This document shows, one piece after another, positions 31,879 to 43,936 of a stretch of DNA of 64,000 nt (position 1 is the stretch's first letter; every line of letters begins with the position of its first letter). Made by a program: the position numbers and the translations under genes. The notes beneath the pieces were generated by a model. It saw nothing but the letters and a program-made list of their open reading frames with translations, did no database searches and had not been told where the DNA came from. This DNA is from Adineta vaga (Eukaryota > Rotifera), in NCBI GenBank assembly GCA_021613535.1, contig CP075494.1, positions 10,354,001 through 10,418,000 on the forward strand, read 5' to 3'.

Positions 31879-34288
31879 ATGGCTAAGAAAGTGTCTCCAT
31901 GTCTTTTAACATTACCTACTGAATTTGTCTATCGAATTCTTGATCAACTTGACGAATTAACAATACTTCTTTCCATACGAAATGTTTGTATACGATTAAA
32001 TACAATCACAGACACATATTATCGATATCAAGTAACGTTATTACTTGATATATTTTGAGCATTACTTATGTATCTAGATTTTCACCAAACTAAATCTTGC
32101 ACATGAAAGATTAAATAATGAACGTTTACAAAATCTTACCAGTGTACTACGAACAAATACAGTAATATTTATTAACTTGCAGATGTATCACTATCATTTT
32201 ATCTAGACAATTAGAACTCTCAGTTTTAATCATAACAAAATAAATGATACCAATATTCAAAATATAGCTGATATTTTACGAAACAATACAGTAAGATAAA
32301 AGTTTCCAAATTATTAATAAATAAACATTTTTACGAATGATAAAACTAGACATTGACAACATTGAATCTTTATTGCAATCAAATAGGTCCTGTAGGAGTA
32401 CTGCATTTGACAGATGCTTTGAAAAATAATCAAGTAAGATAGGTTATCTGTTTATGAATCATCTATTAACAGATTTGCATTTAGACATTAATAACTATTG
32501 ACCTTTTTGATAATCATATAGGAAATGAAGGTGCAAAATATTTTGCTGATTTATTACAATATAATAAAGTACTGGTCATCGATACTTTGCTTATTTAATA
32601 TAGATAATTTTATATAGACTCTTCGAATATTGAATCTTCCATTGAATAATATCGATGACGAAGGAATAGAATATTTGGCACATATGTTAAACAATAATAC
32701 AGTAAATAATACTGGTACTATGTTGTTTTTTCATGGGTATAACTTTTAGACATTAACAAAACTTGATCTTCATCAGAATAAGATTGGTTTGCGAGGTGCA
32801 CAATCGATAGCTGAAGCATTACAATACAACATGGTTCGATAAGATTATTATTGATATCTATATATATATCGTTTTTGATATAGACACTTGCTATACTTAA
32901 CCTTAATCATTGTCAAATGGGAGATCAAGAAGTTCAGCATTTAGCCATAATATTAGAAAAGAATAAAGTAGAAAAAGTCATTTTGTATCTATTCAATGAA
33001 ATGATTTCTTGATAGGCACTGACAACGTTGAATCTTCAATTAAATAATATTGCAGATGAAGGGATACATCATCTAGCTAATTCATTACGAATGAATACGG
33101 TAAACGCATCGAGTTCGGAAAAAAAAGAAAACTTTAACTATGACGTAGTTTTGTGACTACGGAACATCGAATTCTCTTAAATGTTCTAATCTATTCAATA
33201 GACACTGATAACACTCGATCTTCAAATGAATTACATCAGTTCTCAAGGAATCAAATATTTAGCAGATGCGCTACAAAACAATACAGTATGTCTAATTTTC
33301 TTTTTCTTTCATGGTAATCCGTATTATAATTCAATATAGTCAATCACCGTAGTTGATTTACAAGGCAACTTAATTGATAATAACGGTGTGAAATATTTAG
33401 CTCATGCTTTACAAACAAATCAAGTATGAAAATTTCTCATATTTTGCATAATCTTTTTATATCTTTCGATGTAGACTATCATAACTCTTAATCTACGAGC
33501 CAATTTCATTAGTAATGATGGAATTAAATATCTTGCTGATGCATTAAAATTGAATACTGTATGAGAATGCATTAGATTATTTCTTCCATCAATGCTATAT
33601 GGAATCATTTGTAATAGACACTTACAACAATCATTCTTTGTTTGAATGAAATTGAAGACGAAGGTGTTGAATATTTAGCAAATGCATTACAAATCAATAC
33701 GGTATGAGTATTAAACAAATATTTTATTTTACTTATATTTAGTTTGATAGACACTTATTACCTTGGATCTTTATAAAAATAAAATAGGATTTCAAGGAGC
33801 TTTGCACTTGTCGAATGCATTACAGATTAATAAAGTAAAACAAAGTCGTCTCTTAAATACAATCTTGATCTAATGTTTGTATTTTAATATAAATATAGTC
33901 TCTTAAAATGTTAAATCTTCGTGATAATTATATAAATGACGAAGGTGTCAAATATCTAGCAAATGCTTTACAAGCAAACAGAGTAATTGAAATTTACTGT
34001 TCCATGTTACAGTACATATTGATAATTTTTATTAAATTTATATCTATAGACACTTGAAACATTGGATCTTGAAGTCAATGAAATAAGTGATCAAGGTGTA
34101 CAATATCTACTTGATTCTCTACAACATAATACAGTAATAGATTTGTTACTAATTATCTATTATTCTTTTATACAATATAGACATTGACAACACTAAATCT
34201 TGACTGCAATAGAATCAGTGAATCAATGTTCCAATCGTTAACGAAACTATTAGCAAAGAATATACCAAGTCTACAAAGTTTTCATTGA
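31879..34288 (+). CDS. F-box protein with 16 RNI-type leucine-rich repeats, one per exon
   Basis: Seventeen exons. The first (31879-32031) encodes an F-box-like motif (LLTLPTEFVYRILDQLDELT). Fifteen further exons are each exactly 84 bp and 28 residues. They start at the same point of the repeat (typically TLTTLNL.. or similar) and are joined by phase-0 GT-AG introns of about 45-75 bp. The last exon encodes repeat 16 and the stop, for a total of about 506 residues. The repeats are of the ribonuclease-inhibitor class (LxxLxLxxNxIxDEGVxYLADALxxNT). F-box/LRR proteins choose substrates for SCF ubiquitin ligases. The LRR part also resembles NLR-type repeats, but no NACHT domain is present. Confidence 0.88.
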
Positions 34289-34615
34289 AATTTGAGATCG
34301 ATGATAATTATTTCATTCTTTTTCATCTGTATTTTCAAGTCAAGATTGAAGTTACCCTTGGACTCTAATACCTACATTAATAGTCTTAAAATAACTTTCT
34401 TTTCTTATATGACAGTTTCTTATCACCATCTTATCGTATTTTAATCTTTTTTTCGCATAGAGTTAACATGCACTATTTTCCTATCAACATTATCCATCTC
34501 AGTATAATCACACGAATACATTAATTCAAAAGTTTTATTTTATTATTAATCACATAAGAGAAGATCAATTTACAAATACACGTAGAGTTCAATTTCAATC
34601 AAGTTCATCATTGAA
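34289..34615. other. Intergenic between convergent genes
   Basis: About 330 bp, AT-rich. 3' UTRs of the F-box/LRR and C2 genes. No gene seen. Confidence 0.5.
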
Positions 34616-35053
34616 TTAAGAAGGCTAGAAGAAAAAACACATAAAGAAAGATTATTTGAGTTTGTAACTATCAAGAAAACTTACTGTAAAATTCATGATG
34701 ACATGAATTTCACCATGTGATGATAGACCAAATTTAGCTGGAAGTTTAACCCATTCATTAAATCGACCATCATCAAAAACATGTTTCAATTTAACTTTTC
34801 CACTTCCAATTGAATCTCGACCGATAACATCAGCATCATAGACATCGAAATGAATTGTATCATCACCTTTTTGTAAATTGAATGTAAATCGTTCATTCCA
34901 TGTTGGATTATTCGAGTTGGAGATTGTTGTTGTACGTTGTTTATATTTTTTCTCTAAGTAGATTTCAACATATGCATCATTTTGTCCAACAATATCTCGA
35001 TCTTTGAGGTTACGTCCTTCGGCAATGATGACTTCAAGAGTACCAGCTGGCAT
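34616..35053 (-). CDS. Single C2-domain protein
   Basis: Main exon 35053-34685 encodes one C2 domain: GTLEVIIAEGRNLKDRDIVG, then NDAYVEIYL, NPTWNERFTFNL, DTIHFDVYDADVIGRDSIG and WVKLP. The Asp residues of the Ca2+-binding loops (LKDRDIVGQNDAY and YDADVIGRDS) are present, so Ca2+-dependent phospholipid binding is likely. A canonical GTAAGT donor at 34684 and a TTCTAG acceptor at 34626 define a 60-bp intron and a tiny last exon (34624-34616, Pro-Ser-stop), total 125 residues. Read-through would instead give a 133-residue form. It resembles small one-C2 proteins of the plant elicitor-responsive type. The ATG follows TTTACAG by 4 nt. Confidence 0.83.
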
Positions 35054-35487
35054 TGTTCTGTAAATATGTTTGTTTTAAAAGTTTGGAATTGAGTTGAATA
35101 TGATGGTTTCTAATTTTCGGTTGACTTTAAATAGGTAAGGAAAAAGAACGCACGCCCTCGAATAAATTGTTCTTTTCTATATATGACATCACCGAATATA
35201 TTCTTATCAATTGACGCGAGTACTGTATTTGTTGTAGAATGAATCAAACTTACGATGTTAAAAAGAAACGGACAGAACAAAATAATATAATAGTAATCGT
35301 AAGGCGATGACTCATCCTTCTTTTCAGTATGAAATGTTAGAAGAGGACAGGTGACGTCAGTAATCAATGTCCGCAAATATGAAAAATTATTAATCATGAA
35401 AATTGTCTTTTTCATTCGGTACATTTTTGCTTTACTACACAATATGATAAATTACAGAGTGATTTCGAAAGATATGTAACGAAAAAA
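35054..35487. other. Intergenic
   Basis: About 430 bp between the C2 gene and the TTC23 stop, both on minus. Contains GTGACGTCAGTAATC at about 35350. No gene seen. Confidence 0.5.
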
Positions 35488-37304
35488 TTAAGTTTTTGAA
35501 CTAAGGGGTGGTTTCCGTGTGATGGTTTGTAGTAGTTGCAGATCTTGTTTTTCATGTGATATTCGATTTGTTGTGCGAAATGCTGGTCGATCTTGAAGTT
35601 TACCATCATCTGTTCGAGCAAAAAATGTTCGTGAAACCATTGGATCTCTAAAAAATAAACAATATAGAATGAAAGAGTATAATACTAAAACATCGAATAT
35701 CGGCAATTACTTTTTCAAAAATTCAACGGAATTTCGTGTTTCACACGTGCGAGGATCATTTGGACCATAAACGAATTCTTGCAAATCAAGACACTGTAAC
35801 AAAAGAACCGTTAACTCTTTCCGTAATTAGAGAGAAAATCTATTCCTACAGCTTTTAAATGTTCCGCAGCATTGAGACATTCGCCTTCTCGTAAATAAAT
35901 TGCACCAATACGTGATTCAGTTTGAATCACTTCGTCAGAAAATTCACCAAATAATCGAATTTTATCTACTAAAGTCTCACAAAGAACATTCAATGCATCC
36001 TAAATGAACAGTATCAACAAAACTTTTGTTAGAGAAATTTATTCGAAAACAAACCTGATATTTTCCTATCTTCGTATAAAAAATCGCTAATTCATCGATA
36101 ACTTTCAAAGTATTTTTATTCATTTCATTATTTGGTTGTTTATATAATTCAAGCGCGCGTTGAAAATCTTTCTCAAGTACATCTAGAAAATATATAATTC
36201 ATAAAGAAAAATACGATCTTTTCTCTTGTATTTACCTGTGAACTGATCTGTTCGTACTTTGACAATTGTTCGTTCTAAAATTATCTTAGCTAGTTGATGT
36301 TTATGTAAGATTGAAGGTGTCGTTTTCTCTTGTTGTTCAGCTAGTTCAATTGCTTTGTGAAAATATCGTAAACCATCAGAAATTTTCTCTCGAAAATTAC
36401 TAAAATATGAACCAGAACGTAAATATAAATCCATTCTTCGTTGAATTTGTTCATGAAAATAAAATTTATGAATATATTCTGCTAATTGAAAGATTATATT
36501 TTCTATTTTATTTTCATATTCTTTAGTATTGTTCGTAATTATATCAAATTTTAAGACTAAATATTTCATATTAATTTGATCATAATCATTGATATTCAAT
36601 AATTCCTTTAATTTTTCTAAATACTTTTCAATTAATTTCATATCATGTTCAATATGTGTTTTATCAATCGATAGAATATGCTTATTTTTTGTTAATTTAC
36701 CATCACGTTTAGCATAGAATGAACATTTAAGTAGAAGAATGTAAATATCATAAGCAAGAAGATTAGTAATGAGATTTTCATCGCTTGATTTGATTTTTAA
36801 TTGTTCAAGAATTTGACGAGCATTTAATGCATGCGTTTTTGCTTGAAGTAAAAAGGATTTTTTTCGATTGAAATAAAATTCACTGAGACTTATATAAGCA
36901 CGAGCATTTTCAATTGAATTATCTCCATATTCAAGACTTTTATAGACTTGCATAAGAACAAGTTGATTAAGATATTCTTCGGACTAAATAAAAGAGAATA
37001 GAAATAGACAAAGAAATATATATATATATATGTATATACTTTGGATTCATTTGAAGATTCGAGAATATCTTTTTCTAAATCTTCAATTTTTTGTTTGGGT
37101 GTACGTAAATCAACACCTGAATAGATTTTATTATTATTTTTATGAACGATCAAATTCGAAGTAATATCATCTGTAGTTAAACTTGAACGACGTGAACTCT
37201 GTCGACGTTGACGACTCGCACTCAATGAACGTATTTTTACTCTATGAAATACAGAAACTGTACAGTTTAGAGAACTTTGAAAATATCGCTTACTTTTCCG
37301 TCAT
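35488..37304 (-). CDS. TTC23: TTC23, tetratricopeptide-repeat ciliary protein
   Basis: Seven or so exons, beginning with an 11-nt exon (37304-37294, MTE plus two bases). After a Ser/Arg-rich N-terminus come helical TPR arrays. Two blocks match human TTC23 well: EYGDNSIENARAYISLSEFY with LLQAKTHALNARQILEQ near the start, and LCETLVDKIRLFGEFSDEVI, LREGECLNAAEHLKACLDLQ and FVYGPNDPRT near the end. The C-terminal tail is polar and ends PPLSSKT. In vertebrates TTC23 and TTC23L associate with the ciliary transition-zone/EVC zone that relays Hedgehog signals; that role is family knowledge and is not shown here. Total size is similar to the human protein plus a longer tail. Confidence 0.86.
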
Positions 37305-37522
37305 ATCTTCAAATGAACTGTCAATCTACAACCATGATGATTAGAAAACAGAAGAGTTTAGTTGCTATGCATTCCTCTTTCGATAGAGGCCACTGTTAAC
37401 TCGATAGATGTGCATCTCTTTTGAAAACAAGTTATGGAAATTTTCTACTAGTTTTATTTTCTTTTTCATTTATTTTATTTCATTAAAATTCAAAATAAAT
37501 CCAATGTATAGTTCTTTCGATT

Positions 37523-37902
37523 TTAACGTCGTCGGCCTACGATTCCATGAGCATAGAGAGCCTTCTGAAGTTCGATTGGAATAGTACGTTTCTTATAGAA
37601 TGGAAAATGACCATATGTGAAACCAAAATCACTCATTGCTGAACGATCAGGACGATTGTTGTTAATTTTGGAGAAAAGATCAGCATCCAGTGCTAGAGTT
37701 TGTTTGATAATACCACTATTATCAATATGATCTTCATCATTTCTTGAACTATCAATATTTCTTGCCGATACAATGACAATCAGTAAAAATAAGAAGGCAA
37801 TAAGGCGAAAACATGATGGAGAAACGGAGAAATCGAGCTAGAATTATCAATTAAACAGCATTAGGTCCAAATCATTTCTTGTAGAGAACTTACCTTGCTC
37901 AT
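37523..37902 (-). CDS. Putative amidated neuropeptide precursor, copy B
   Basis: Two exons (37902-37894, MSK; 37837-37523) give 107 residues, with the same 9-nt coding first exon and phase-0 intron as copy A at 29957-30415. The signal peptide contains RLIAFLFLLIVIVSARN. The spacer shares little with copy A apart from a tyrosine/proline lead-in. The end is KKR followed by TIPIELQKALYAHGIVGRRR. Against copy A the only difference in the 16-residue predicted peptide is Ile for Leu at position 4. Strong conservation of only this segment supports it as the bioactive product. Confidence 0.76.
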
Positions 37903-38454
37903 CTTAAAAATAAAATAGGAGAATTTTTATGTTGTTGTTCTTCGAAATGTAAATAGAACGAACGACTATTCTACGTATATATAGATCTATATGAGAAAGA
38001 AGGATCATTTTTCTCGTCGAATTTCAGAAGCATAATATACGCTTTTTCTCAAATGATAAATTCATATGATACCTTTTCAGATGGGATATCTACTACTACA
38101 TGAGATTTCTCATTAAAATCTACTATGATCAATGACGTTAATCAAATGAGAATGAATGTATCAAATGAAATAATTAATATAAATACTATCTTATCCGTTT
38201 TTGTTCGCCTACTATACGTATTTGATTTAGTATAGACATTAATTAAGAATTTGGTCATGATAAAAAAGAAAGTTCGTGTAGTCTAGGTCTTTATAATCCA
38301 ATATATTCTCTAATAAACATATCTAGTCGGTATAATAAAGTAACATCTGACGAAATTTCATTTTCTTGTCTGAGTCAAAGTTTACTTTTTGATAACAATG
38401 AAAAAAACGAAAAAGAAAATTTCATTTTTATAATCTTTTTAATCAGCAACAGTC
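37903..38454. other. Intergenic between divergent genes
   Basis: About 550 bp, AT-rich, promoter region for neuropeptide B (minus) and the LRR membrane protein (plus). No gene seen. Confidence 0.5.
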
Positions 38455-40059
38455 ATGTTGCTTTTTTCTCTATTCATTGTCGTTTTACTTGCACAAATTC
38501 CTTTCATTCAATCACATTGTCAAAAAACACCTCTCTGTCATTATAATAGCAATTTAATGACAATAACATGTAATCGTGCATTTGCTGAACACAATATAAC
38601 AGTTCTCTTTCCTGATGTATCATGTTTTCCACCGGTAAATACATATTTATTTCTAAATTTTCAACAAATTCAATGGCATACATTCGAAAATATTACTTTT
38701 CCGGAAAATGATATCTTTAAGATCAAATTAATTAATATATCAATAATTGAAACTGAAGCATTCTCTGGTTCGATTCATATCCCGGATAGTTCTCGTTTAA
38801 CGATTGAAATTGGAGATTCACAAACGACATCAGATATTATTATCCAACCAGATGCATTCAATCGAATTAAAATCGAACATTTATATTTTCGAAATCTAAA
38901 TAGTTTCAATGGACAGTCAATCTTTGATGCGAATTCATTTGGTAATGATCTTGATGTCAATGTTCTTCTATTCGATCAATGTAATCTAACTGGATTTTCA
39001 AATCTTCTACATAAAACTGCTAATATTAATCATCTTTCTATTCGAAATTCGCCATCATTTGTGCAAATAGCCGATCTAAATTTATCATCCCTGTTAACAA
39101 CATCCAAATCATTGGAAATATCGAATACCGGTCTTCAAATGATCAATGCACACACATTTCCAGCTTGGTCACTTATTTTACAAGAATTAATTCTAACAAA
39201 TAACTCCAACTTCGAAATCTTTCCGTCAACATTTGTCGATGGTGTTTTAATGAAATTGAATAAACTTGATTTAAGTTATAATTCAATACATACGATTGAT
39301 ATTAATTACAATTGGTTTGCATATAGTTATGCGAAAGAATTATTATTACGAAATCAACAACTTGATCTATTTTTGAAATCAAATATTCTGAAAACATTAC
39401 CATTTTTGCAAAAAATCGATTTTTCCGGAGGATTTATTGGTGAAAATAAGGATGATTTGATTAGAAATCATTTTTTTTATACGACAAATTTAACTTCCAT
39501 TGATATATCTTATACAAATTTAACTGAACCAATGATTATTGATTTACTAACACATATAAGTCAAACAGCAAATCGATTAGTTGATATCTATTTAGCTGGT
39601 CATCAATTAACCGATGAAAATTTTTGTTCTTATTTTACTATCTATAAAAATGCACCGAAATTACTCAATCTTCTCTTAGATGAATCACATAAATGTAATT
39701 GTATTATTGAACTATTCTATCGAGATACTGTACCAGATACTCGAATTAATAATTCCATATTACATCCATCATGTTTACTTGATGCTTCTCGACAACGTTG
39801 TGATATTCAAGCGCAATTGGCTTTATCAAAATGTTCTCTTGGTGGACAAAATCCGGAACCAAGTCACGACGATAATAATAATATTGGAGATTATGCATTT
39901 GGTGCTATAGTTGCTGGAGTAGTAGTCGTTCTCTTGGTCATGCTATCACTTGGATATGGTGTGTATCAACGACGTCGCCGTGGTACTGAACTCACGATGG
40001 ATCAACCTGTGGAAAATCCTCTTGCAGCAATTATTGAAGAACGTTTAGAAAACGTTTAA
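38455..40059 (+). CDS. LRR type I membrane protein
   Basis: Single-exon, 534 residues. Signal peptide MLLFSLFIVVLLAQIPFIQS, then a Cys-containing cap (HCQKTPLCHYNSNLMTITCN). A long, weakly regular LRR ectodomain has units such as LQELILTNNSNFEIFPSTF and MKLNKLDLSYNSIHTID, with many N-glycosylation sequons. A Cys-rich C-cap precedes one membrane helix (FGAIVAGVVVVLLVMLSLGY). The cytoplasmic tail is short: RRRRGTELTMDQPVENPLAA. There is no TIR, Ig or kinase domain. The intron-free structure contrasts with the neighbours. The role is unknown; such proteins usually act in adhesion or recognition. Confidence 0.82.
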   Translation: MLLFSLFIVVLLAQIPFIQSHCQKTPLCHYNSNLMTITCNRAFAEHNITVLFPDVSCFPPVNTYLFLNFQQIQWHTFENITFPENDIFKIKLINISIIETEAFSGSIHIPDSSRLTIEIGDSQTTSDIIIQPDAFNRIKIEHLYFRNLNSFNGQSIFDANSFGNDLDVNVLLFDQCNLTGFSNLLHKTANINHLSIRNSPSFVQIADLNLSSLLTTSKSLEISNTGLQMINAHTFPAWSLILQELILTNNSNFEIFPSTFVDGVLMKLNKLDLSYNSIHTIDINYNWFAYSYAKELLLRNQQLDLFLKSNILKTLPFLQKIDFSGGFIGENKDDLIRNHFFYTTNLTSIDISYTNLTEPMIIDLLTHISQTANRLVDIYLAGHQLTDENFCSYFTIYKNAPKLLNLLLDESHKCNCIIELFYRDTVPDTRINNSILHPSCLLDASRQRCDIQAQLALSKCSLGGQNPEPSHDDNNNIGDYAFGAIVAGVVVVLLVMLSLGYGVYQRRRRGTELTMDQPVENPLAAIIEERLENV

Positions 40060-40613
40060 ATTTCTTTTATTTTTGTATAACATTGATTCAAATGTAATTT
40101 CGAGAGATGGTCTTTTTTTTACGTATGAACGTATTTTTATGAGTAATAAAAGATGGCGCTCTTTTCCAGTTGAAACTATTGGAGAAAATAATTGATTTAC
40201 TGTTCAATTAGAGATGAACATGAACATTGTTCAATCAAAGAGAACTGAACGGTTTATTTGGTCAACGATTATGACAATTATAGAAGAATAGGACAACATA
40301 AATGTATTGTTCATGATATTGACTAAAGGATATCAATTATTCTCATCTTGGTTTTGATCATCATAAACATAAAGGTTAGTGTGTACGATTGAAACTCAAG
40401 TTAATATTTGTTGACTTGTAGTCTATGATGAGAAAATGCATGTCTTTGTTTTTTTGATAGCGTTGAAGATCGGATGGAAATGAAGAGAAACCGAAAGCGA
40501 GAGAGAAAAAAAGAATATGATTGACATTTGTTTTTGTTTGTTCTATTTTTAACGATCAAAATCTTGTCAGAATAGCAAACATCAAAACTCAAGATCTCGT
40601 TAACGTCAAGAGT
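40060..40613. other. Intergenic
   Basis: About 550 bp. 3' UTR of the LRR gene and promoter/5' UTR of the WD40 gene. The open frame extends upstream of the WD40 ATG but has no earlier ATG. No separate gene. Confidence 0.5.
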
Positions 40614-41867
40614 ATGTTTTCTTCTCGTAGGTTAGCATTATATGGTGGACATGAAGATGAAGTCAATTGTTTGATATTTTCATGTGATTTCGAAATTCTT
40701 CTTACAGGATCAATACAAGGATGTATTCGAATATGGAATACAGTTCATGATCGTTTAACATTTAAAATTGAAGAAAGAAAAGGTCGTATTCGCGCTATAA
40801 CAATTTCAAATGATGACAAGTACTTTGTAACAAGTGCAAATGATGTCAATATTCGTTTGTATGAAACACGAAGTGGAAATTTGTTGTTTCTCTTGAAAGG
40901 TCATCGATATCCATCGGATTGTGTACATTTTTCATCGAATAATCAGTTAATTGCAAGTGGTTCATGGGATTGTCGAACAATACTATGGAATGTGATAGTA
41001 AAAACCAAATCAATTAAAATGAAAGTGTACTATTTGGTTTTTTTTTCTTCTATAGACAGGAGAACAAGTGTACAATTTTGATGATCATAGCAATGCAGTG
41101 CAATCAATTGCTTTTCATCCAGATAGAAATATAATGGTAAGACAATATTTCTGTATATCTTGATTTGAAAGTTCATTTCTTTTTTTTCCTATAGATAACT
41201 GGTTCTCATGATCATCATATCTTTCTATATGATTTGGAGAATTTCTCATCATTAACACCTGTTAAACTACAAGGTCACTCGAATAATGTTCAAGCATTAG
41301 CTTTTTCTCATCTACCATATTTTGTATGTAAATTCAATCTTCGAAAATTCCTATCTAAAGTTCATATCGTATTCCTAGGCATCAGCTGGATGGGATAGAT
41401 CCATTATTATTTGGCATCTTGAAACTTATCGTATGCATTCTCGTCTATTTGATCATAAAGGATGGATTCAAGCCATTACTTTTCGTGATGATCATGGTTC
41501 GATATTAGCTAGTATTGATGATGATACAGTTCGTATCTGGAATATCCTTACAAGTGTTTGTTTACATCGATTAAAAGTAATTCTCTTTAGTTATTTTTAT
41601 TAATTTCTTATAAAACAGAAATATTTCATTCAGATTCTTAATGATCTATCATGTTTCGTTCGATTTCTACCAAATAATCGTGGTATTGTTATTGGTGGTA
41701 CTATTTATGAAGTTCTTTTCGATCAACAAGTATCTTCTCGCACACGTTTAATTACAAAACGTGTTCGTGAACCATTTACTGGTATAACTAAACTAACATC
41801 ATCATCACCAATCAACACATATATAAAACTTCCAAAACTTGAGTTTAAAAAAACTTTTAAGAAATAA
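40614..41867 (+). CDS. WD40-repeat protein (WDR38-like)
   Basis: Five exons with short introns, starting at the first in-frame ATG (MFSSRRLALYGGHEDEVN). Six or seven WD40 repeats are visible, for example GHEDEVNCLIFSCD..IRIWN, GHRYPSDCVHFSSN..TILWN, DHSNAVQSIAFHPD..IFLYD, GHSNNVQALAFSH..IIIWH and DHKGWIQAITFRDD..VRIWN. They would form a single beta-propeller. The C-terminal tail is basic (LITKRVREPF, then KKTFKK). No catalytic or other domain is present, so it is probably a scaffold. WDR38 is the nearest name I can suggest from size, but WD40 proteins are hard to assign by eye. Confidence 0.8.
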
Positions 41868-42068
41868 ATTCTGTCATCTACTGATAAGTGTTCTCTGTTA
41901 TAAAGAAAAAAAAGACAAAAAATTTTATACTTTCGTCTTTTTTCTTTGTCTTTTCATAGCTATATAAATATTTACTGATAAAAATGAAAGAGACTCTCAT
42001 ACTTTTTTACTGTTGCGATTGTAAATTTTTTTATGCATTCATTCTAGATATTCTATCGATTTAAATGA

Positions 42069-43344
42069 ATGAATCGATGTTTGATATACACTCGTTTTTT
42101 TCGATCAACAAGAATTATTTCCATATGCAAACGATGTTTAACATTCATACTTCTTTTCTGTGTACTTATCTATAGTGTTCTTAAAATTAAATTAACGATC
42201 GATTATCATGATGCACATATCTTTTATCAAACTCAACAATCTACCTGTAAGAAATCTATCAATCAAAGTGAAGAAAAGCCGAAATTAATTCTTTTTTGGA
42301 CCAAAGTATTTACAAAATCAATCGATGAACATCATCTGAATAATTATCTATTTAAATTACCAGGACGTTGCGGTACAAATCGATGTTTAGTAACAAATAA
42401 TCGACAAGATTTATGTAGAAGTGATGCAGTTATATTTCATGCCCGAGGTCCTATTCATATGTATGATATGCCTAAATTACGTTCATCTCATCAAAGATAT
42501 GTTTTATTGACAAAAGAACCACCTTATAAAACAACAGCGATCGTTGGACATTTGAATTACTTTTTCAATTGGACAGCAACAGTAAGAGAATTTGTTATTG
42601 TATGTTTAATTCTTCAAATATCTGTTTTAGTATCGTGTTGATTCGGATATAAATTATCGATATTTTCAATGGCATCGAAAGATTCACTTAGATCTGGAAG
42701 TAACAGAACAAAACTATTTACGCAATCGTTCAGCTCGTGCAGCATCAATGATTAGTAATTGTTATTCTCAAAGTAATCGCGAAGAATATCTTCAACGTTT
42801 AGAATCCGTCATACCAATAACTCGAATAGGTTTTTGTTCGAGAAATAAATGTCGTCAAACACGAGATAGTTGTTTACATCAATTAGCCGATACACATCCG
42901 TTTTTTCTTGCTTTTGAAAATTCTTTATGTCGAGATTATGTAACAGAAAAATATGCTAATGTGATAATGACTAGTCAAATGATACCTGTGGTCTTTTCTC
43001 AAACTCCAAATCTTTACATTCCTGGTTCATTTATTGATGCAAATCAATTTACTTCTCCCGAAGAATTAGGTCGATTTCTTGTATATCTTGTTACGAATCA
43101 AACAGCCTATGATAGTTATTTCAAATGGAAAGATCAATATGAACTATTAATACCTGATGAAAACGATTATTTATGTGAATTATGTCGAAAATTGAATGAT
43201 CCAAATGAACCCCATAAAGTATACGATAGTATGAAGCAATGGCTTTATATGTCTGCCACTTGTCAACGATGGATATCAAAATTAAATGAAACAATCGATA
43301 TAGCCGTTGATGAAACAATGGATTATGAAGAACCTTGGTTTTAG
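42069..43344 (+). CDS. GT10 alpha-1,3/4-fucosyltransferase family protein
   Basis: Two exons (42069-42581, 42631-43344) give 408 residues. A type II anchor (CLTFILLFCVLIYSVLKIKL) follows a short basic cytoplasmic end. The lumenal part has FWTKVF, a first domain with DAVIFHARG, and YVLLTKEPP, similar to the family's ESP motif region. The donor-binding signature is FFLAFENSLCRDYVTEKYAN, followed by IPVVF. GT10 enzymes transfer fucose from GDP-fucose to GlcNAc on glycans in the Golgi. The Cys-rich C-terminus (YLCELCRKLN..) also fits. An ATG at 42065 in another frame is rejected. Confidence 0.9.
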
Positions 43345-43936
43345 ATTCTTATCATTCCAATTTGTGACATTTTATTGTATTATATCGTTTTTATATGCAG
43401 ATATGTCAAATCTATTTGTTTTTAAATTATCAAATCTTTTAAAAAAATGTATTACAAGAGATTTTTCAATATGATCTCTAAGATAATGTTATAAAATCGT
43501 TTCGGCTATAATTATTCCATTAGTTAATCATAATTTATCCATCTATATGATGTTAAAAGGGAATATTCAGACACCTTTTGCAACTGAATAATTTGCACTC
43601 ATTCGATAATAAGAAAAGTGATATATTATTAAGTACTTAAATTTGATATTGTATAAATATGATGAAAACGGATATAAGATATTGGTCCATCAGTTTTTAA
43701 CAATAGGAAATTAATTACAATAATGTAAATGGACGATGCGGATATTTTTAAAAGAAAGTTAATAGAACTTGTACAGACTGAAACAGCTCCACAAGACGCA
43801 GACCTTTTGCTATATCCGTACTCTTCTGCCGAACTATAGATGCGAGATTTTGATTCGATAGTGTTGATTTACTAAGCTCACACTATCATAATCTTTATAT
43901 ATATATGTTGTTTTTCAAAAATCCTAAAATTTCAAT
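43345..43936. other. Intergenic
   Basis: About 590 bp, AT-rich, before the GPCR pseudogene. No gene seen. Confidence 0.5.

Noticed and set aside
31879-34288. NLR (NACHT-LRR) immune receptor
   Set aside because: The repeats are NLR-like, but the only N-terminal domain is an F-box; no P-loop is encoded.
37016-37032. (TA)n run in the first part of TTC23
   Set aside because: A simple repeat within a short intron, unlikely to be functional.
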